The translations under genes were made by a program, and so were the position numbers. Under the pieces are notes generated by a model, which worked only from the letters and a program-made list of their open reading frames with translations, had not been told where the DNA came from and ran no database searches. DNA of 64,000 bases. It comes from Bdellovibrio bacteriovorus (lineage in GTDB: Bacteria; Bdellovibrionota; Bdellovibrionia; Bdellovibrionales; Bdellovibrionaceae). Below are positions 44,128 through 54,190 of the stretch, in pieces. Each line of letters opens with the position of its first letter. Position 1 is the first letter of the stretch. The stretch spans positions 3,534,001 through 3,598,000 of the forward strand of contig NZ_CP020946.1 of assembly GCF_002208115.1 (NCBI RefSeq). Direction: 5' to 3'.

Positions 44128-44805
44128 CTATTCCTGAGCTTCCAGGCGATAGCCCAACGAAGGAACCGCCACGATGCGGCCGTTGAATTTATGAATTTTA
44201 CGTTTCAGATAGTTGATCTGTGAATCCACATTTCGGGACGTCACTTCGGTGTCGCCCCAAATTTCTGAAAGACATTTTTCACGCGTGACCAGGTTGTTTT
44301 TCCCCGCCACCAGAAGCTTCAGAATATCAAACTGCTTTGGTGTCAGATTCACTTCTTCACCATCGACAAACACCTGACGGGAAAGAAGGTTCATCTTCAA
44401 ATTCGCCGCATTCAGTTCTGAAGCCGCTTCCGGCTCTTTTTCAGAAAGGCGAGCTTTGATTCGCAAAATCAGCTCTTTCACATGGAAAGGCTTGGAAATG
44501 AAATCATCCGCGCCGGTTTCAAACGCCTTGATTCTTTCATCAATCGTCGCCGCACCGGACACGAAGATGATCGGTGTATTTTTCGTGGAATCGCTTTCAC
44601 GAACCATACGACACACATCCACACCCATCACACCCGGCATTTTATAATCCAAAAGGATCAGATCCGGACGCTTTTCATTGATCAGGCGAAACGCCGAGGT
44701 GCTGTCTGAAGTGTAAGAACACTCATACGTGGAGCTGAGAATCTCTGCCAGGAGCTTACAGCTTTCTTCATAGTCATCTACAATCACGATTTTTTTTGCA
44801 GCCAA
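44128..44805 (-). CDS. OmpR-family response regulator
   Basis: 225 residues from the TTG at 44805, preceded by AAGGGGA with 8-bp spacing and giving the usual short lead to KKIVIVDDYE. ATG starts at 44841 and 44847 are in frame but have no ribosome site. Receiver domain with phosphoacceptor Asp in LILLDYKMPG, Thr/Ser in FVSGAA and Lys in ISKPFHVKEL; winged-helix output with LTPKQFDILKLLVAGKNNLVTRE and RNVDSQINYLKRKI. No histidine kinase gene is adjacent, so it is an orphan regulator within the window. It follows the SUI1 gene by about 96 bp on the same strand. Confidence 0.93.
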   Translation of the reverse strand: MAAKKIVIVDDYEESCKLLAEILSSTYECSYTSDSTSAFRLINEKRPDLILLDYKMPGVMGVDVCRMVRESDSTKNTPIIFVSGAATIDERIKAFETGADDFISKPFHVKELILRIKARLSEKEPEAASELNAANLKMNLLSRQVFVDGEEVNLTPKQFDILKLLVAGKNNLVTREKCLSEIWGDTEVTSRNVDSQINYLKRKIHKFNGRIVAVPSLGYRLEAQE

Positions 44806-44901
44806 GTCCGTTCCCCTTAAAGGAGTGGAAGTCGTAAACATATTCATATTTAAAAGCATGAGCCCAACAAATGTAAAGTGCAAGCTGCACAGGGTCCAGT
44901 T

Positions 44902-45264
44902 TTACATGCCTTTAAACTTGATCTTCTTCGCTTCCAGAATCTTCTTCAATTGGTCTCTTTTGTCACCCTGGATTTCGATCATCCCGGCTTTGTCGCCCAG
45001 GATGTGGGTTCCACCGACGCCACATTTGGCTTTGAATTCTTTGGCCAAAGTCTTTAAGTACTCTTCATTACGAGGGAATCCATCAAGAACCGTGACCGTC
45101 TTTCCACCCCGTCCCCCTTTTTCCAGGCGGAACACAACGGTGAACTGGCCCTCCTGCACCGTGTCCTCAGGACGACAGCGGCATTCGGATTTTAATTCCT
45201 TACAATTCGGACATGTTACGTTGTCACGGGGATCAGTACTAAAAACTAAGCGAGTATTTTTCAC
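44902..45264 (-). CDS. SUI1/eIF1-family translation factor (YciH-like)
   Basis: 120 residues. The last 85 form the SUI1 domain: RGGKTVTVLDGFPRNEEYLK, CGVGGTH, and IEIQGDKRDQLKKIL. The N-terminus has a small Cys cluster (CPNCKELKSECRC). eIF1 monitors start-codon choice; bacterial relatives have a debated role in initiation. The start is a GTG at 45264 that overlaps the stop of the SpoVR gene (GTGA), so it is translated with the stress-kinase operon, an unusual neighbour for this factor. Confidence 0.92.
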   Translation of the reverse strand: MKNTRLVFSTDPRDNVTCPNCKELKSECRCRPEDTVQEGQFTVVFRLEKGGRGGKTVTVLDGFPRNEEYLKTLAKEFKAKCGVGGTHILGDKAGMIEIQGDKRDQLKKILEAKKIKFKGM

Positions 45265-46790
45265 GAACCTGAGCTCTCTTGATTGGATGGATTAGGGCTG
45301 GGCTCTTCACCCAACTTGTGCTGAGTATACTCTTTTCCATCGAATCTAAAAAGCTGCGGAGTTTCATCCATCACGGTCGCGATATTCACCGGGCGTTTCC
45401 AAAGCTTGAAAACGTTTTTCAGGGTTTCGCTCATGAAATCCGGCTGCATGTCGATGCCTTCATGCAGATGGGTCAAAAGCAGCTCCCCGCGGTTTTCAAA
45501 GTTTGCGTCCTCAATGCGAATGATCGGCTGACCGAAGTTCGTCATATGGAACAGCAATTGGGCTTTGATCGCCTTGAAGTCCTTGGTGTCGACCTCGAAC
45601 TTCTGGGTTTTCTTATTGAACTTGTACACAAACATTTTGTTGCGCACACAGAAGTCTTCCGTCAGGAACTGATCAATGAACGTCACGTCATTGCAGACTT
45701 TTCTGACCTCGAAGATCTTGTCGCGACCCAGGCCCAACTTCCTGTCCCAGTGCTTGCGCTCACGCACGTCATCGCATTCTTCCCATTCACGACCGAACTG
45801 ACCCTTGTTCCAGCGCTCCTCAATATCGCGCATCAGTTCGATGCCGACCTTGTACGGATTATACCCGTTTGGAGCCATCGCCATCGTGCCGGCATGGTGA
45901 TCGGCAAAGTCGATGATTTCAGAGTCATTCAGAATCTTGGTCGTCATCAGTTTCGAGTGCCAGTAAGACGCCCAGCCTTCATTCATGGTTTTCGTCATAC
46001 CCTGAGGCGAGAAGTAATAAGCCTCATCCCGGATGATCGAAAGCACATCCTGCTGCCAGTCCGTCAGCGGCGCATAGTGAATGAAGAAATTAAGAACGTC
46101 TTTTTCAGGTTCCGCCGGGAAGCGCTGAGCTTTGGCCTGCGCCTCGGCTTCCGCTTTCTGTCGCTGCTCTTCAACAAAAGAAGGCGGATTGATATAGTCC
46201 CGCATGTAGGAACGATCCACGCGCAGCAGATAGTTTGGTTCCTGCGCCGGTGGCGGATTCTGCGGCTTTACCACAGACTTTTCCACATAAGGGCTGTAAC
46301 GGTCGATCAGGTTTTCCAGAGACAAACACACGTCGATGAAGTTTTCCACCACATCCTGACCATGACGGTCCATGTAGCGGCGGATGCGCGTGGCATGATT
46401 CGCCATCTGATCCATCATTTTGCGGTTGGTCTTGGAAAACCAGATGTTGTTCTTAAAGAAATCACAGTGACCGTACACGTGCGCCATCACCAGTTTCTGG
46501 TCCATCATGGCGTTACCTTCCATCAGGTACGCATAGCACGGGTCGGTGTTGATCACCATTTCATAGATTTTGGAAAGGCCGTATTCATAGCTCTTGGAAA
46601 GGTGCTCATACTCCATCCCGAACTTCCAGTGCGGATAGCGCACCGGGAATCCACCGTAAGCGGCGAACTGGTTGATTTGATCATAGGTGATCAGCTCAAA
46701 GATCGTCTCAAAGAAATCAAGGCCTGCGTCTTTCGCGATCTGGCAGATTCTTTTTCTTTCGGCTTCAAGTTCGGGTGTCAGATTAGCCAT
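45261..46790 (-). CDS. SpoVR-family protein (YcgB-like)
   Basis: 509 residues, normal for SpoVR/YcgB. Seen: FFETIFELITYDQINQFAAYGG, HVYGHCDFFKNNIWF, MNEGWASYWHSK and HAGTMAMAPNGYNPYKVG, all family landmarks. It belongs to the stress and stationary-phase set with PrkA and YeaH; the biochemical role is not known. GGAG precedes the ATG at 46790. Stop overlaps the SUI1 start. Confidence 0.95.
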   Translation of the reverse strand: MANLTPELEAERKRICQIAKDAGLDFFETIFELITYDQINQFAAYGGFPVRYPHWKFGMEYEHLSKSYEYGLSKIYEMVINTDPCYAYLMEGNAMMDQKLVMAHVYGHCDFFKNNIWFSKTNRKMMDQMANHATRIRRYMDRHGQDVVENFIDVCLSLENLIDRYSPYVEKSVVKPQNPPPAQEPNYLLRVDRSYMRDYINPPSFVEEQRQKAEAEAQAKAQRFPAEPEKDVLNFFIHYAPLTDWQQDVLSIIRDEAYYFSPQGMTKTMNEGWASYWHSKLMTTKILNDSEIIDFADHHAGTMAMAPNGYNPYKVGIELMRDIEERWNKGQFGREWEECDDVRERKHWDRKLGLGRDKIFEVRKVCNDVTFIDQFLTEDFCVRNKMFVYKFNKKTQKFEVDTKDFKAIKAQLLFHMTNFGQPIIRIEDANFENRGELLLTHLHEGIDMQPDFMSETLKNVFKLWKRPVNIATVMDETPQLFRFDGKEYTQHKLGEEPSPNPSNQESSGS

Positions 46791-46843
46791 AATCACTCCG
46801 TGCTACTTCAGTTACGCGACTGACGTCGCTGCACTCTGTCCGC

Positions 46844-47941
46844 CTAGCGGCCTTTACCAAGGAAGTCTTTGATTGAATCCAGGATCTTGTCGCGGTTTTC
46901 GATCTGACTCAAAGTCAGTCGTTCGTCCTCGCCAAATTCCTTTTGCAGATCCTTCAGGAACTGCCCGCTGCCGTATTTACTTTCCACCTGGCCATAACTG
47001 AACACGTTACAGTTCGGCAGGAAGAATTCCTGCAGCATCTTAACACATAGACGCGTATCCTCGCCCGACCAATTATCGCCATCAGAAAAATGGAACGGAT
47101 AAATGTTCCACTCATTCGTGGGATAGTCTGTCTGGATGATTTCCTGGCACAGCTTATAGGCCGAGCTGATCAGGGTTCCGCCCGATTCACTGGTGCGGAA
47201 GAACGTGTCTTCATCCACCTCTTTGGCAGAGGCGTCGTGAATAATGAATCTGGTTTCCAGGCCCTTATAGTGTTTGCGCAGCCACGTGTTGATCCAGAAA
47301 CTTTCCAGACGGACAATTTCCTTCTGCTCATCACCCATGGAACCCGACACGTCCATCATATAGATGACCACGGCCTGGGTTTGCGGCTGCTGCACTTTTT
47401 TAAAGGACTTGTACTGCATATCCCGGCGGATCGGCAGCACCAGCGGATCTTCAGAATTGTAAGTTCCCGATCCCACCATGCGCTTCAAAGCGCGTTTGTA
47501 AGAGGATTTAAAGTGGCGCAAGCCTTCCGGTCCGACCGGAGCCAGGCCCGTGAACTTCGTCTTCAGGGATTCGATGTTCTTAGCACCCTTGGGTTGAATC
47601 AGCGGCAGTTCCAGTTTTTCACCCAGAATGTCCGCCAGTTCGTCCATCGACATTTCGACTTCAACCAGATGTTCACCCGGAGCTTCTCCGGCCTGACCCT
47701 GTCCGCCTTCACCCGGATCGCCAACGTCCTGACCCGGCTGCCCTTCGCCCTGACCGACCCCGCCCTGTTGTTTGGGACCGTACCGGAAGTTGGGAATATC
47801 GATGCGCGGAAGCGGAATCTTCACGAATTCATCTTCGCGCTTCCCGATCATTTCGCCCTGAGAGACGTACTTGCGCAGATCCTCTTTGACCTTGCCTTTA
47901 ACGATCTCTCTGAATCTGTTATGGTCTTCGCGTATCGACAT
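46844..47941 (-). CDS. DUF444 protein (YeaH/YhbH-like)
   Basis: 365 residues of the YeaH/YhbH family. N-terminal charged region with GlyGln-rich low complexity (about 65-95), then a von Willebrand A-like core with the metal-site motif [22 protein letters not shown], and [16 protein letters not shown]. Companion of the PrkA kinase in stress response. It shares one base with the kinase stop at 47941 and lies 53 bp before spoVR. Confidence 0.95.
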   Translation of the reverse strand: MSIREDHNRFREIVKGKVKEDLRKYVSQGEMIGKREDEFVKIPLPRIDIPNFRYGPKQQGGVGQGEGQPGQDVGDPGEGGQGQAGEAPGEHLVEVEMSMDELADILGEKLELPLIQPKGAKNIESLKTKFTGLAPVGPEGLRHFKSSYKRALKRMVGSGTYNSEDPLVLPIRRDMQYKSFKKVQQPQTQAVVIYMMDVSGSMGDEQKEIVRLESFWINTWLRKHYKGLETRFIIHDASAKEVDEDTFFRTSESGGTLISSAYKLCQEIIQTDYPTNEWNIYPFHFSDGDNWSGEDTRLCVKMLQEFFLPNCNVFSYGQVESKYGSGQFLKDLQKEFGEDERLTLSQIENRDKILDSIKDFLGKGR

Positions 47942-50016
47942 TATTTATTCTTTACGTCCCCTCGGGCGAAGATACTTGCCACGTAATGCAACACATCCGT
48001 AGCAGAGATTTCATCGTACCCGAAGTCCTTGATGAGACGGGTTTTAACAATATCAATCTTCTCTTGAGTGTCCTTGTCAGCAACATTGCTTACCAAAGTG
48101 GTCAGCTTGATGCTGTCTTTCTGATCCTCGAAGAGCTTCAACTCGATGGCTTTGTGCAGGCGTTCGTTCATTTTGTAATTGAACTTCTTGCCTTCCAAAG
48201 CCAGGGCCCCGATGTAGTTCATGATCTCGCGGCGGAAATCATCCTTACGGGACTCCGGAATTTCGATCTTCTCTTCGATAGATCGCATCAGACGCTCATC
48301 CGGTTCCTCGTCGTTACCGGTGAACTGATTGCGAACTCGCTCTCTTTGCGTATAGGCTTTGACGTTATCTATATAGTTGGCACACAGGCGCTGCATCGCA
48401 CTTTCATCAGCACTGATTGCTCTTTGCACTTCAGCTTTGATGATTTCTTCGTATTCCTGCATGACCACACCCAGAAGTTCCTTAAACTCAGTCTTCAGCT
48501 CTTCGTTGGCGATCAACGAGTGGCTTTTCAGTCCCGATTCAAGCTCTTTAAACACCATGAACGGATTCACAGATCCTTTGTTGGACTGCTGAGCCGCCAC
48601 CAGGGCGTTGGAAAGTTTGTCCTGGATGTAACGAGCAGAAATCCCCTCAAGACCCTCGCGCAAAGTTTCTTTACGAAGCTCGCGCACGTTGTCTTCGGTA
48701 TAGTTCGGCAGGGTTTTACCGTTGTACAGCTTCAGCTTCTGTAAACGGGTCAGGTTGGCTTTCTTCGGCTTTTCCAGACGGGTCAGAATTGCCCACATTG
48801 CGGCCATTTCAACCGTGTGCGGAGCAATACTGATTCCACGCACTTTCTGGGAATTGAAGTCGCGTTTATAGATGTTGATTTCATCTCTCCAGCGCGTGAT
48901 GTACGGAATGTCGATCTTCACGGTACGGTCACGAAGAGCTTCCATGAATTCATTGTCCTGCAGACGACGGTATTCCGGCTCATTCGTGTGCCCGATGATC
49001 ACTTCATCGATATGGGTCTGGGCAAATTTCTTAGGTTTCACCCGGTGCTCTTGCGAAGCCCCCAACAAATCGTACAAGAAAGCCACATCCAGCTTCAGAA
49101 CCTCGACGAATTCAATCATCCCGCGATTGGCGACGTTGAACTCCCCGTCAAAGTTAAAGGCGCGCGGATCAGAATCAGATCCGTATTCGGCAATCTTACG
49201 ATAGTTGATGTCCCCCGTCAGCTCGGTAGAGTCCTGATTCTTTTCATCTTTCGGCTGGAAGGTACCAATACCCACACGGTCCGCTTCAGAGATAAATAAT
49301 CTTTTCACGCGCACGTGCGACAGAACCTGCATCAGGTTGCCGTCGTATCTTTCCATCAAAGCTTTAAAGATAAAGCGTGAAGGCGGGCTCAGTTCACCAT
49401 CTACATGCACACGGAAGCTGCCTTCCTGGCCTTTGTTGATGGAATCATAAACCGTCGAACGAAGTTCTTCCGGAATCAGCAGCAAAGGTTCTTCATTCAT
49501 TGGGGAATGGAAGACCTTCACACCTTTACCCAGCAGACCGTCAAGTTCCAACTTTTCATCGATCCACTCAAAGGTGTACACCGCACCCTGCTTGGTGTGG
49601 GAGTAGCGCTCCAATCCTTTTTTCAGCATACGACAGATCGTGGATTTCGCACTTCCGACCGGGCCGTGCAGCAGAATCACACGTTTCTCAGTTCCGTAAC
49701 CCAGGGCCGCTGCTTTCAGGACATTCACCAATTTCATCAACTGCACATCAAGGCCGAAGACCGCGTCTTTGCCGTTGTTGTGAACGTCGTCGAAGAACTT
49801 GTAGCGAATGACTTCTTTTTTGAAATCGATATACGTTTCAGTGCCTTCCTCAACGATCATGTCATACATGCGCTGATAGGCGTTTCGCGTGATTTTGGGA
49901 TTTTGTTTTACCAGGTCGAGATATTCCTCGAAGGTGCCACTCCAATGCTCTTTGGCATGAGTGCTTGAGTTTTGCCAGTTGGCGACCAGTGAATGCAGAT
50001 CAAACTTAGAGGCCAT
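47941..50016 (-). CDS. prkA: PrkA-family serine protein kinase (YeaG-like)
   Basis: 691 residues. N-terminal AAA-type module (Walker [11 protein letters not shown]) and C-terminal PrkA domain with distant protein kinase similarity. Known relatives (YeaG in E. coli, PrkA in Bacillus) act in nitrogen starvation, stationary phase and sporulation signalling, and recent work describes a protease-like activity in some. Strong ribosome site GGGGAGAG before the ATG at 50016. First gene of prkA-yeaH-spoVR-SUI1 unit. A palindrome lies just upstream. Confidence 0.96.
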   Translation of the reverse strand: MASKFDLHSLVANWQNSSTHAKEHWSGTFEEYLDLVKQNPKITRNAYQRMYDMIVEEGTETYIDFKKEVIRYKFFDDVHNNGKDAVFGLDVQLMKLVNVLKAAALGYGTEKRVILLHGPVGSAKSTICRMLKKGLERYSHTKQGAVYTFEWIDEKLELDGLLGKGVKVFHSPMNEEPLLLIPEELRSTVYDSINKGQEGSFRVHVDGELSPPSRFIFKALMERYDGNLMQVLSHVRVKRLFISEADRVGIGTFQPKDEKNQDSTELTGDINYRKIAEYGSDSDPRAFNFDGEFNVANRGMIEFVEVLKLDVAFLYDLLGASQEHRVKPKKFAQTHIDEVIIGHTNEPEYRRLQDNEFMEALRDRTVKIDIPYITRWRDEINIYKRDFNSQKVRGISIAPHTVEMAAMWAILTRLEKPKKANLTRLQKLKLYNGKTLPNYTEDNVRELRKETLREGLEGISARYIQDKLSNALVAAQQSNKGSVNPFMVFKELESGLKSHSLIANEELKTEFKELLGVVMQEYEEIIKAEVQRAISADESAMQRLCANYIDNVKAYTQRERVRNQFTGNDEEPDERLMRSIEEKIEIPESRKDDFRREIMNYIGALALEGKKFNYKMNERLHKAIELKLFEDQKDSIKLTTLVSNVADKDTQEKIDIVKTRLIKDFGYDEISATDVLHYVASIFARGDVKNK

Positions 50017-50047
50017 ATTCTCTCCCCAAGGTGATTGGTGACACACC

Positions 50048-50062
50048 TACTCTGTTAGAGTA
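50048..50062. promoter_or_regulatory. Palindrome TACTCT-GTT-AGAGTA upstream of prkA
   Basis: Perfect 6-bp arms, 32 bp before the prkA start and near the expected promoter of the stress operon. Candidate operator. Confidence 0.4.
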
Positions 50063-50092
50063 TGCCTCATTACTAGACGGTTAACGAGTTTT

Positions 50093-50716
50093 TTAATTTA
50101 GTTGTATTGCTTTGAACCCTTGCGGTTGTCTCAAGGTGAAAAGCTCTGGTTTAAACTGGACCTCAGTCTTGGGTGCTTCGAAGAGCCACTGCATTTCAAA
50201 TTGCGGGGCCGTAATTACGACTTTCTTTTGCCCTTCTTTTCGATCCAGCCATTCGACGCGTGTTTGTTTGGCAATATTCTCACATTGATAAATCAACCCT
50301 GCGGGATCCAATCCACATTTCCAGCCGGGGCCCCGGACCGGTTCATCAAAGGCGATATTGGCCAGATTCATCGGATGCAGTGGCATGCCAATCACATTGG
50401 CGAACGCCCGTTCGGTGTTGCGCCCATAGAAAAACGTCTTCTGAGGATAAACCGCATAAGAGATCTGTGTCGGGCTCATCACAACACTCGCCACTTGAAA
50501 CCCCAGCAAAGCCGTGATTTCAAAACGGGCTCTTTCATTTTTGATCGCAAAGATATCTATATTTAATGACTGGGTCTTATTTTCCTTCTGATTTTTGATC
50601 AGGGCCTTGGTTTCCCACTGCGCTTTCTGAAACGCACCCTCTTTCACTGTCTTGGTGACACAGCCGGAAAGGAAAAGGGTTAGTACGAACATGAAAAAAT
50701 AATTGAACCTGTTCAT
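50093..50716 (-). CDS. LolB-like outer-membrane lipoprotein
   Basis: 207 residues. Lipobox LSGC sets the lipidated Cys near residue 19. The body has the alternating strand pattern of the LolB/LppX fold: SLNIDIFAIKNERARFEITALLG, then GMPLHPMNLANIAFD, and VVITAPQFEMQWLFEA. LolB receives lipoproteins from LolA and inserts them into the outer membrane, so the protein would be its functional equivalent; DUF4292 is an alternative family name. Second of two adjacent ATG codons is better placed to AAGG. Divergent from the membrane gene at 50737. Confidence 0.65.
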   Translation of the reverse strand: MNRFNYFFMFVLTLFLSGCVTKTVKEGAFQKAQWETKALIKNQKENKTQSLNIDIFAIKNERARFEITALLGFQVASVVMSPTQISYAVYPQKTFFYGRNTERAFANVIGMPLHPMNLANIAFDEPVRGPGWKCGLDPAGLIYQCENIAKQTRVEWLDRKEGQKKVVITAPQFEMQWLFEAPKTEVQFKPELFTLRQPQGFKAIQLN

Positions 50717-50736
50717 CATTGCCTTAGCATAGAGAA

Positions 50737-51375
50737 ATGAATTCCCTTAAACAAGCCTTGATTCAATTAAAAGCGGACTGGAAAAACAGCCTCTTTTTGG
50801 GCTGTACAGCCACCCTGTTCGTTCTGGCGGTGCGCTTTACTCCTTATATTAGTGCATTGCTGATTTCCTTTGGACTGCTATTTTTGCAGGAAGTGACCAA
50901 TCGTTACCTGACATTGAAGTCCTGGCCGCGGGATCTGGGTTTTCTGAAGGAAAATACTTTGTCCTTTGTTATCTGTTCTTTGATTCTGCTGCCGACAAGC
51001 ACGCTTCTGGGCTCCGCCATCGGAGTTCTGGAAAGCCCGCAGGATTTCCTGCACACCATTCCGATGTCCTGGGGTCTTTTGATTCTGGCGGTGTATTTCT
51101 ATCTGGTGCTGACCCATGCCCTGCGCATGACCATCGAAGACGGAACCGCTCTTGCAAAAGCGGTGGATATTGCCGCCCTGGCCTCGCTGAAAAACTTCCG
51201 CGAGTATTTCATCATCGCTTTTTATATGGCGCTGGCGGTTTTGATTTCAGGAATTTTGTGGGGCGCAGGCTTCATCGTGACTTTGCCAGTGATCTTCTTT
51301 GCCGCCCACTATTCTTTCCTGGCGACGAAAGAACGCGGACTGCTGCAGGAAAAGAAAACCGAACCGGCTTCTTAA
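50737..51375 (+). CDS. Integral membrane protein of unknown function
   Basis: 212 residues, six predicted transmembrane helices with a short cytoplasmic N-terminus. Helices include SLFLGCTATLFVLAV, LSFVICSLILLPTSTLL, LLILAVYFYLVLT and FIIAFYMALAVLISG. The pattern resembles DUF975 or YesL-like proteins only loosely. Followed by a strong bidirectional terminator. Divergent from the LolB-like gene with only 20 bp between starts. Confidence 0.7.
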   Translation: MNSLKQALIQLKADWKNSLFLGCTATLFVLAVRFTPYISALLISFGLLFLQEVTNRYLTLKSWPRDLGFLKENTLSFVICSLILLPTSTLLGSAIGVLESPQDFLHTIPMSWGLLILAVYFYLVLTHALRMTIEDGTALAKAVDIAALASLKNFREYFIIAFYMALAVLISGILWGAGFIVTLPVIFFAAHYSFLATKERGLLQEKKTEPAS

Positions 51376-51384
51376 CCCGGAAAA

Positions 51385-51418
51385 AGAAAAAGCCCGCAGT
51401 TTGCGGGCTTTTTTATTT
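51385..51418. terminator. Bidirectional Rho-independent terminator
   Basis: AGCCCGCA (51391-51398) pairs with TGCGGGCT (51402-51409), A-run before and T-run after, so it works for the membrane gene on plus and the TPR lipoprotein gene on minus. Confidence 0.92.
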
Positions 51419-51436
51419 TAATTCTAAATCCAGGAT

Positions 51437-53320
51437 CTATTTTTCAGAAGCGTGTTCCGCCACCGGCTTTTCAACGGAAGCTGGCAGACGAGGCGTGCCG
51501 TTCAGTTCCTGCTTTTCGATCGCCGTGATCTTGCTGCGGATTTCCTGAACTTTTTTAGGCTCAGTTTCAAGGTCCGCGGCTTTCTTATACATCTTCTTGG
51601 CTTTATCCACCATCGAGTGCTTATAGTAGGCATCACCCAGGTGCTCAGCAATAATGCTCACCGTGGACTGATGTTTGTAAGCCGCTTCCAGGAACTTGAT
51701 GGATTCAGCGAACTTGTTTTGTTTGTACAAAATCCAGCCCAGAGTATCCAGCACATAACCATCCGTCGGCTCAAGCTCCAGCGCACGACGCGCCAGTTTT
51801 TCCGCCTCCGGAAGTTTCACTCCCATTTCAGCCCAGGTGAAGGCCAGATAGTTCAGGCCTTGCACGTGGTTTGGATCCAGCTCCAGAACTTTTTGCATTT
51901 CCGTCACAACCACATCTTTGTTGCCCATACGGTCGTTGATCGTGCCGTAATAGAAACGAAGCTGAGCGTTTTCCGGGAACTTTTTCAAACCCTGCTCCAA
52001 AGTGGCAGAGGCATTTTTGTAATCACCTTTTTCATCCAGCAAGGAAGCATACATCGCGAAGATCTGAGGCTGATCCTGGCGTGCTTTCAAACCAGCGGCC
52101 GCCACTTCCAAACCTTCATTCAGTCGGCCCAAACCTTTCAACAGGTAAGCGGCATGAACCACGGCCTCACCATAGTAAGTGCTGGTCGCCGGGATCTTCG
52201 TGTATTCTTTCACGGCTTTTTCATGCTGACGGGTTTCTTCGTAAACCGCGGCCAGATAGAAGCGAACCTTGTCTGACTCTGGCGCATCTTTCAGAATTTC
52301 TTCCAGCTTTGCCACCGCCGTGTCGTAACGTTTCTGCTCAATCAGAATCAACGCCATTTTCATGCGAACATTCAGTGGCTCGTCGGAGTCCTGCTCCATC
52401 ACTTCCAGTTGTTCATAGGCGTTTTCATAGTCACCGCGCTCTATATAGATCTGCGCCAGGACTTCAGCCACACGCGGGCTTGGGGAATTTTCTTTCTGGA
52501 AAGCGCGATACAAAGACACGGCTTTGTCTTCAGATTTCTGCTTGGAATAAAGCACACCCAAAGAAAGTACGGCATCGGCAAAATCAGGTTTCAGATCCAA
52601 AGCCTTCTTGAAGGAAGTCTCTGCCGCCTTTTGGAATTTGGTTTCAGACTGTTCCAGACGCACGCGTCCGATATAGTAGTGAGCCAGGTAAGGCGTGTTG
52701 TATTCAGGATTCTTCAGCAAAGACTCAAAGTACTTCACGGCTTTGTCGGACTGTTTCTGCTCGGAATACAAAGCACCGATGTAAAGCGGAGCCTCGGTAT
52801 TGTCCGGCTGAAGCTTCATCACGGTGTTGTATTGTTCCATCGCCTTTGGATAAAGCTTCAAAGAAGAATACAAACCACCCAGCAACAGGTGACCGTCCAC
52901 GTTCTTTGGATCTTTCGCCACCGCTTCTTCAGCCTGGGCCAAAGATTCAGTGATCATGCCCTGCTTCAGAAACTCTGCCGCCAGACGCATGTTCACGGCC
53001 GGGGAATTGGTATCATAAATAAGAACCATCTTGAAGGCTTCAACCGCTTTCTGGGAATTGCCTTCCAAAGCGTACGCCTCACCCATCGCGAAGTAATAAT
53101 CGGCCTGAGTGCGCATATAAAGTGGATCCAAGGAGGCCGCACCGTTGTCTTCCGGAGAGACCACCGCCGGAGCAAAGGACGCAGGAGCGCGATTTCTATC
53201 GTTGAATGATGCCTCGTAGTAAGGGGCTTTGTCGTCAGACTCATTTGACGTGAAGGTCGCGCAAGCCGTGAGGGTCATCAGGAAAGGAACGATGATTGCG
53301 GTCCTAGTGTATGGAAACAT
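51437..53320 (-). CDS. Large TPR-repeat lipoprotein
   Basis: 627 residues. Lipobox LTAC near residue 19. A Ser/Asp/Ala-rich spacer to about residue 55 is followed by at least ten tetratricopeptide repeats covering most of the chain (for example AYALEGNSQKAVEAFKMVL, EQKQSDKAVKYFESLLKN and ELDPNHVQGLNYLAFTWAE). TPR lipoproteins serve as scaffolds at the outer membrane, for pilus, secretion or barrel assembly; the partner cannot be predicted. GGAG precedes the ATG at 53320. The neighbouring upstream gene is a pseudopilin-like protein. Confidence 0.9.
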   Translation of the reverse strand: MFPYTRTAIIVPFLMTLTACATFTSNESDDKAPYYEASFNDRNRAPASFAPAVVSPEDNGAASLDPLYMRTQADYYFAMGEAYALEGNSQKAVEAFKMVLIYDTNSPAVNMRLAAEFLKQGMITESLAQAEEAVAKDPKNVDGHLLLGGLYSSLKLYPKAMEQYNTVMKLQPDNTEAPLYIGALYSEQKQSDKAVKYFESLLKNPEYNTPYLAHYYIGRVRLEQSETKFQKAAETSFKKALDLKPDFADAVLSLGVLYSKQKSEDKAVSLYRAFQKENSPSPRVAEVLAQIYIERGDYENAYEQLEVMEQDSDEPLNVRMKMALILIEQKRYDTAVAKLEEILKDAPESDKVRFYLAAVYEETRQHEKAVKEYTKIPATSTYYGEAVVHAAYLLKGLGRLNEGLEVAAAGLKARQDQPQIFAMYASLLDEKGDYKNASATLEQGLKKFPENAQLRFYYGTINDRMGNKDVVVTEMQKVLELDPNHVQGLNYLAFTWAEMGVKLPEAEKLARRALELEPTDGYVLDTLGWILYKQNKFAESIKFLEAAYKHQSTVSIIAEHLGDAYYKHSMVDKAKKMYKKAADLETEPKKVQEIRSKITAIEKQELNGTPRLPASVEKPVAEHASEK

Positions 53321-53425
53321 GAAATCTCCTTAGTCACTAGGCTGATCGGCTTCTTATGAGAATTGCTTGATGCGGCTTGAGCACCCTTTCAGCAAACGCG
53401 ACCAAGGGCGCGGCTGATAAAGTGC

Positions 53426-53926
53426 CTAGTTATGAGACACGCTCAGAAGGACACCCAGATCGTCTCCCTCATAAAGAGGCTGGGCTTCCAGAGGTCGGTC
53501 CTCGTCATCGAGCGAAGCTGTTTCGATTTTCTGATTTGGACCGGACGACCACACCAGGATCTTGATCTTGCCAGCGGCATCCGCTGCAGAAAGGATGCGA
53601 TAACGATAAGGCTGACCCCAAGGGTCTGTGCCCATGGTCCCCGTGCTGCGCAGGTTTTCAGCACTCAAAGCGGACTTATCCTCTGAAACCGAAGCTGGCA
53701 GCCTGCCTCCGGCCTTGTCTTCCGACACTGTATTTTTTGATGCTTCGCGGTAAATTTGTACAACTTGGTACCCAACGACCTCTGCTTTTTGGCGGGCTGT
53801 CTCACTTCTAGAGTCCTGAATCTGACGATTCCAGGGGGTCGCAATGATGGCTGTAGAGAAGCCTACGAGGCCCAGCAGGGCCAACACACCAGAGGACTTA
53901 AACTCTTGTTTTTGCTCATTTTTCAT
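53426..53926 (-). CDS. GspG/pseudopilin-like membrane protein
   Basis: 166 residues. N-terminal helix GVLALLGLVGFSTAIIA after a short polar segment ending Ser-Ser-Gly, and a C-terminal part with the major-pseudopilin signature TDPWGQPYRYR and IKILVWSSGPNQK. The Glu at position 5 of mature type IV pilins is absent, so prepilin peptidase processing is uncertain. A Ser/Ala/Glu-rich insertion (about 75-105) sits between. No other secretion gene adjoins; the TPR lipoprotein 105 bp downstream is on the same strand. Confidence 0.65.
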   Translation of the reverse strand: MKNEQKQEFKSSGVLALLGLVGFSTAIIATPWNRQIQDSRSETARQKAEVVGYQVVQIYREASKNTVSEDKAGGRLPASVSEDKSALSAENLRSTGTMGTDPWGQPYRYRILSAADAAGKIKILVWSSGPNQKIETASLDDEDRPLEAQPLYEGDDLGVLLSVSHN

Positions 53927-54077
53927 TAATTATCCGCCCAAGATTGAAGGTCGTCCTTAAACATTTCGGCGGGCTTTGGAAAAAACTTTAGACAAAGGTC
54001 TGTAAAATTCGAAAAAACGAATGGCTATTTGCAGAAAAAATAACGCCTAGAGTCTTTTCTTTTGATTTTAGGACCCC

Positions 54078-54106
54078 TTGACAAGGGGTGGCGGCAGGGA
54101 TAGGTT
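54078..54106 (+). promoter_or_regulatory. Sigma-70 promoter candidate for PhaR-like gene
   Basis: Perfect -35 TTGACA (54078-54083), 17-bp spacer, -10 TAGGTT (54101-54106), and a start codon 85 bp later. The -35 box sits inside the short hairpin CCCCTTGACAAGGGG, which could be an operator. Confidence 0.6.
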
Positions 54107-54190
54107 GCGCCCATCTGCAAGGGGACGCCGAATCATAAGGCACCGTTAACCCCTTGGGACTTTGGGGAAATTTCAAATTGGGAGGCACTT

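Noticed and set aside
45279-46823. 514-codon open frame opposite spoVR
   Set aside because: Composition is that of an antisense shadow (many His, Phe, Val); SpoVR on minus is clear.
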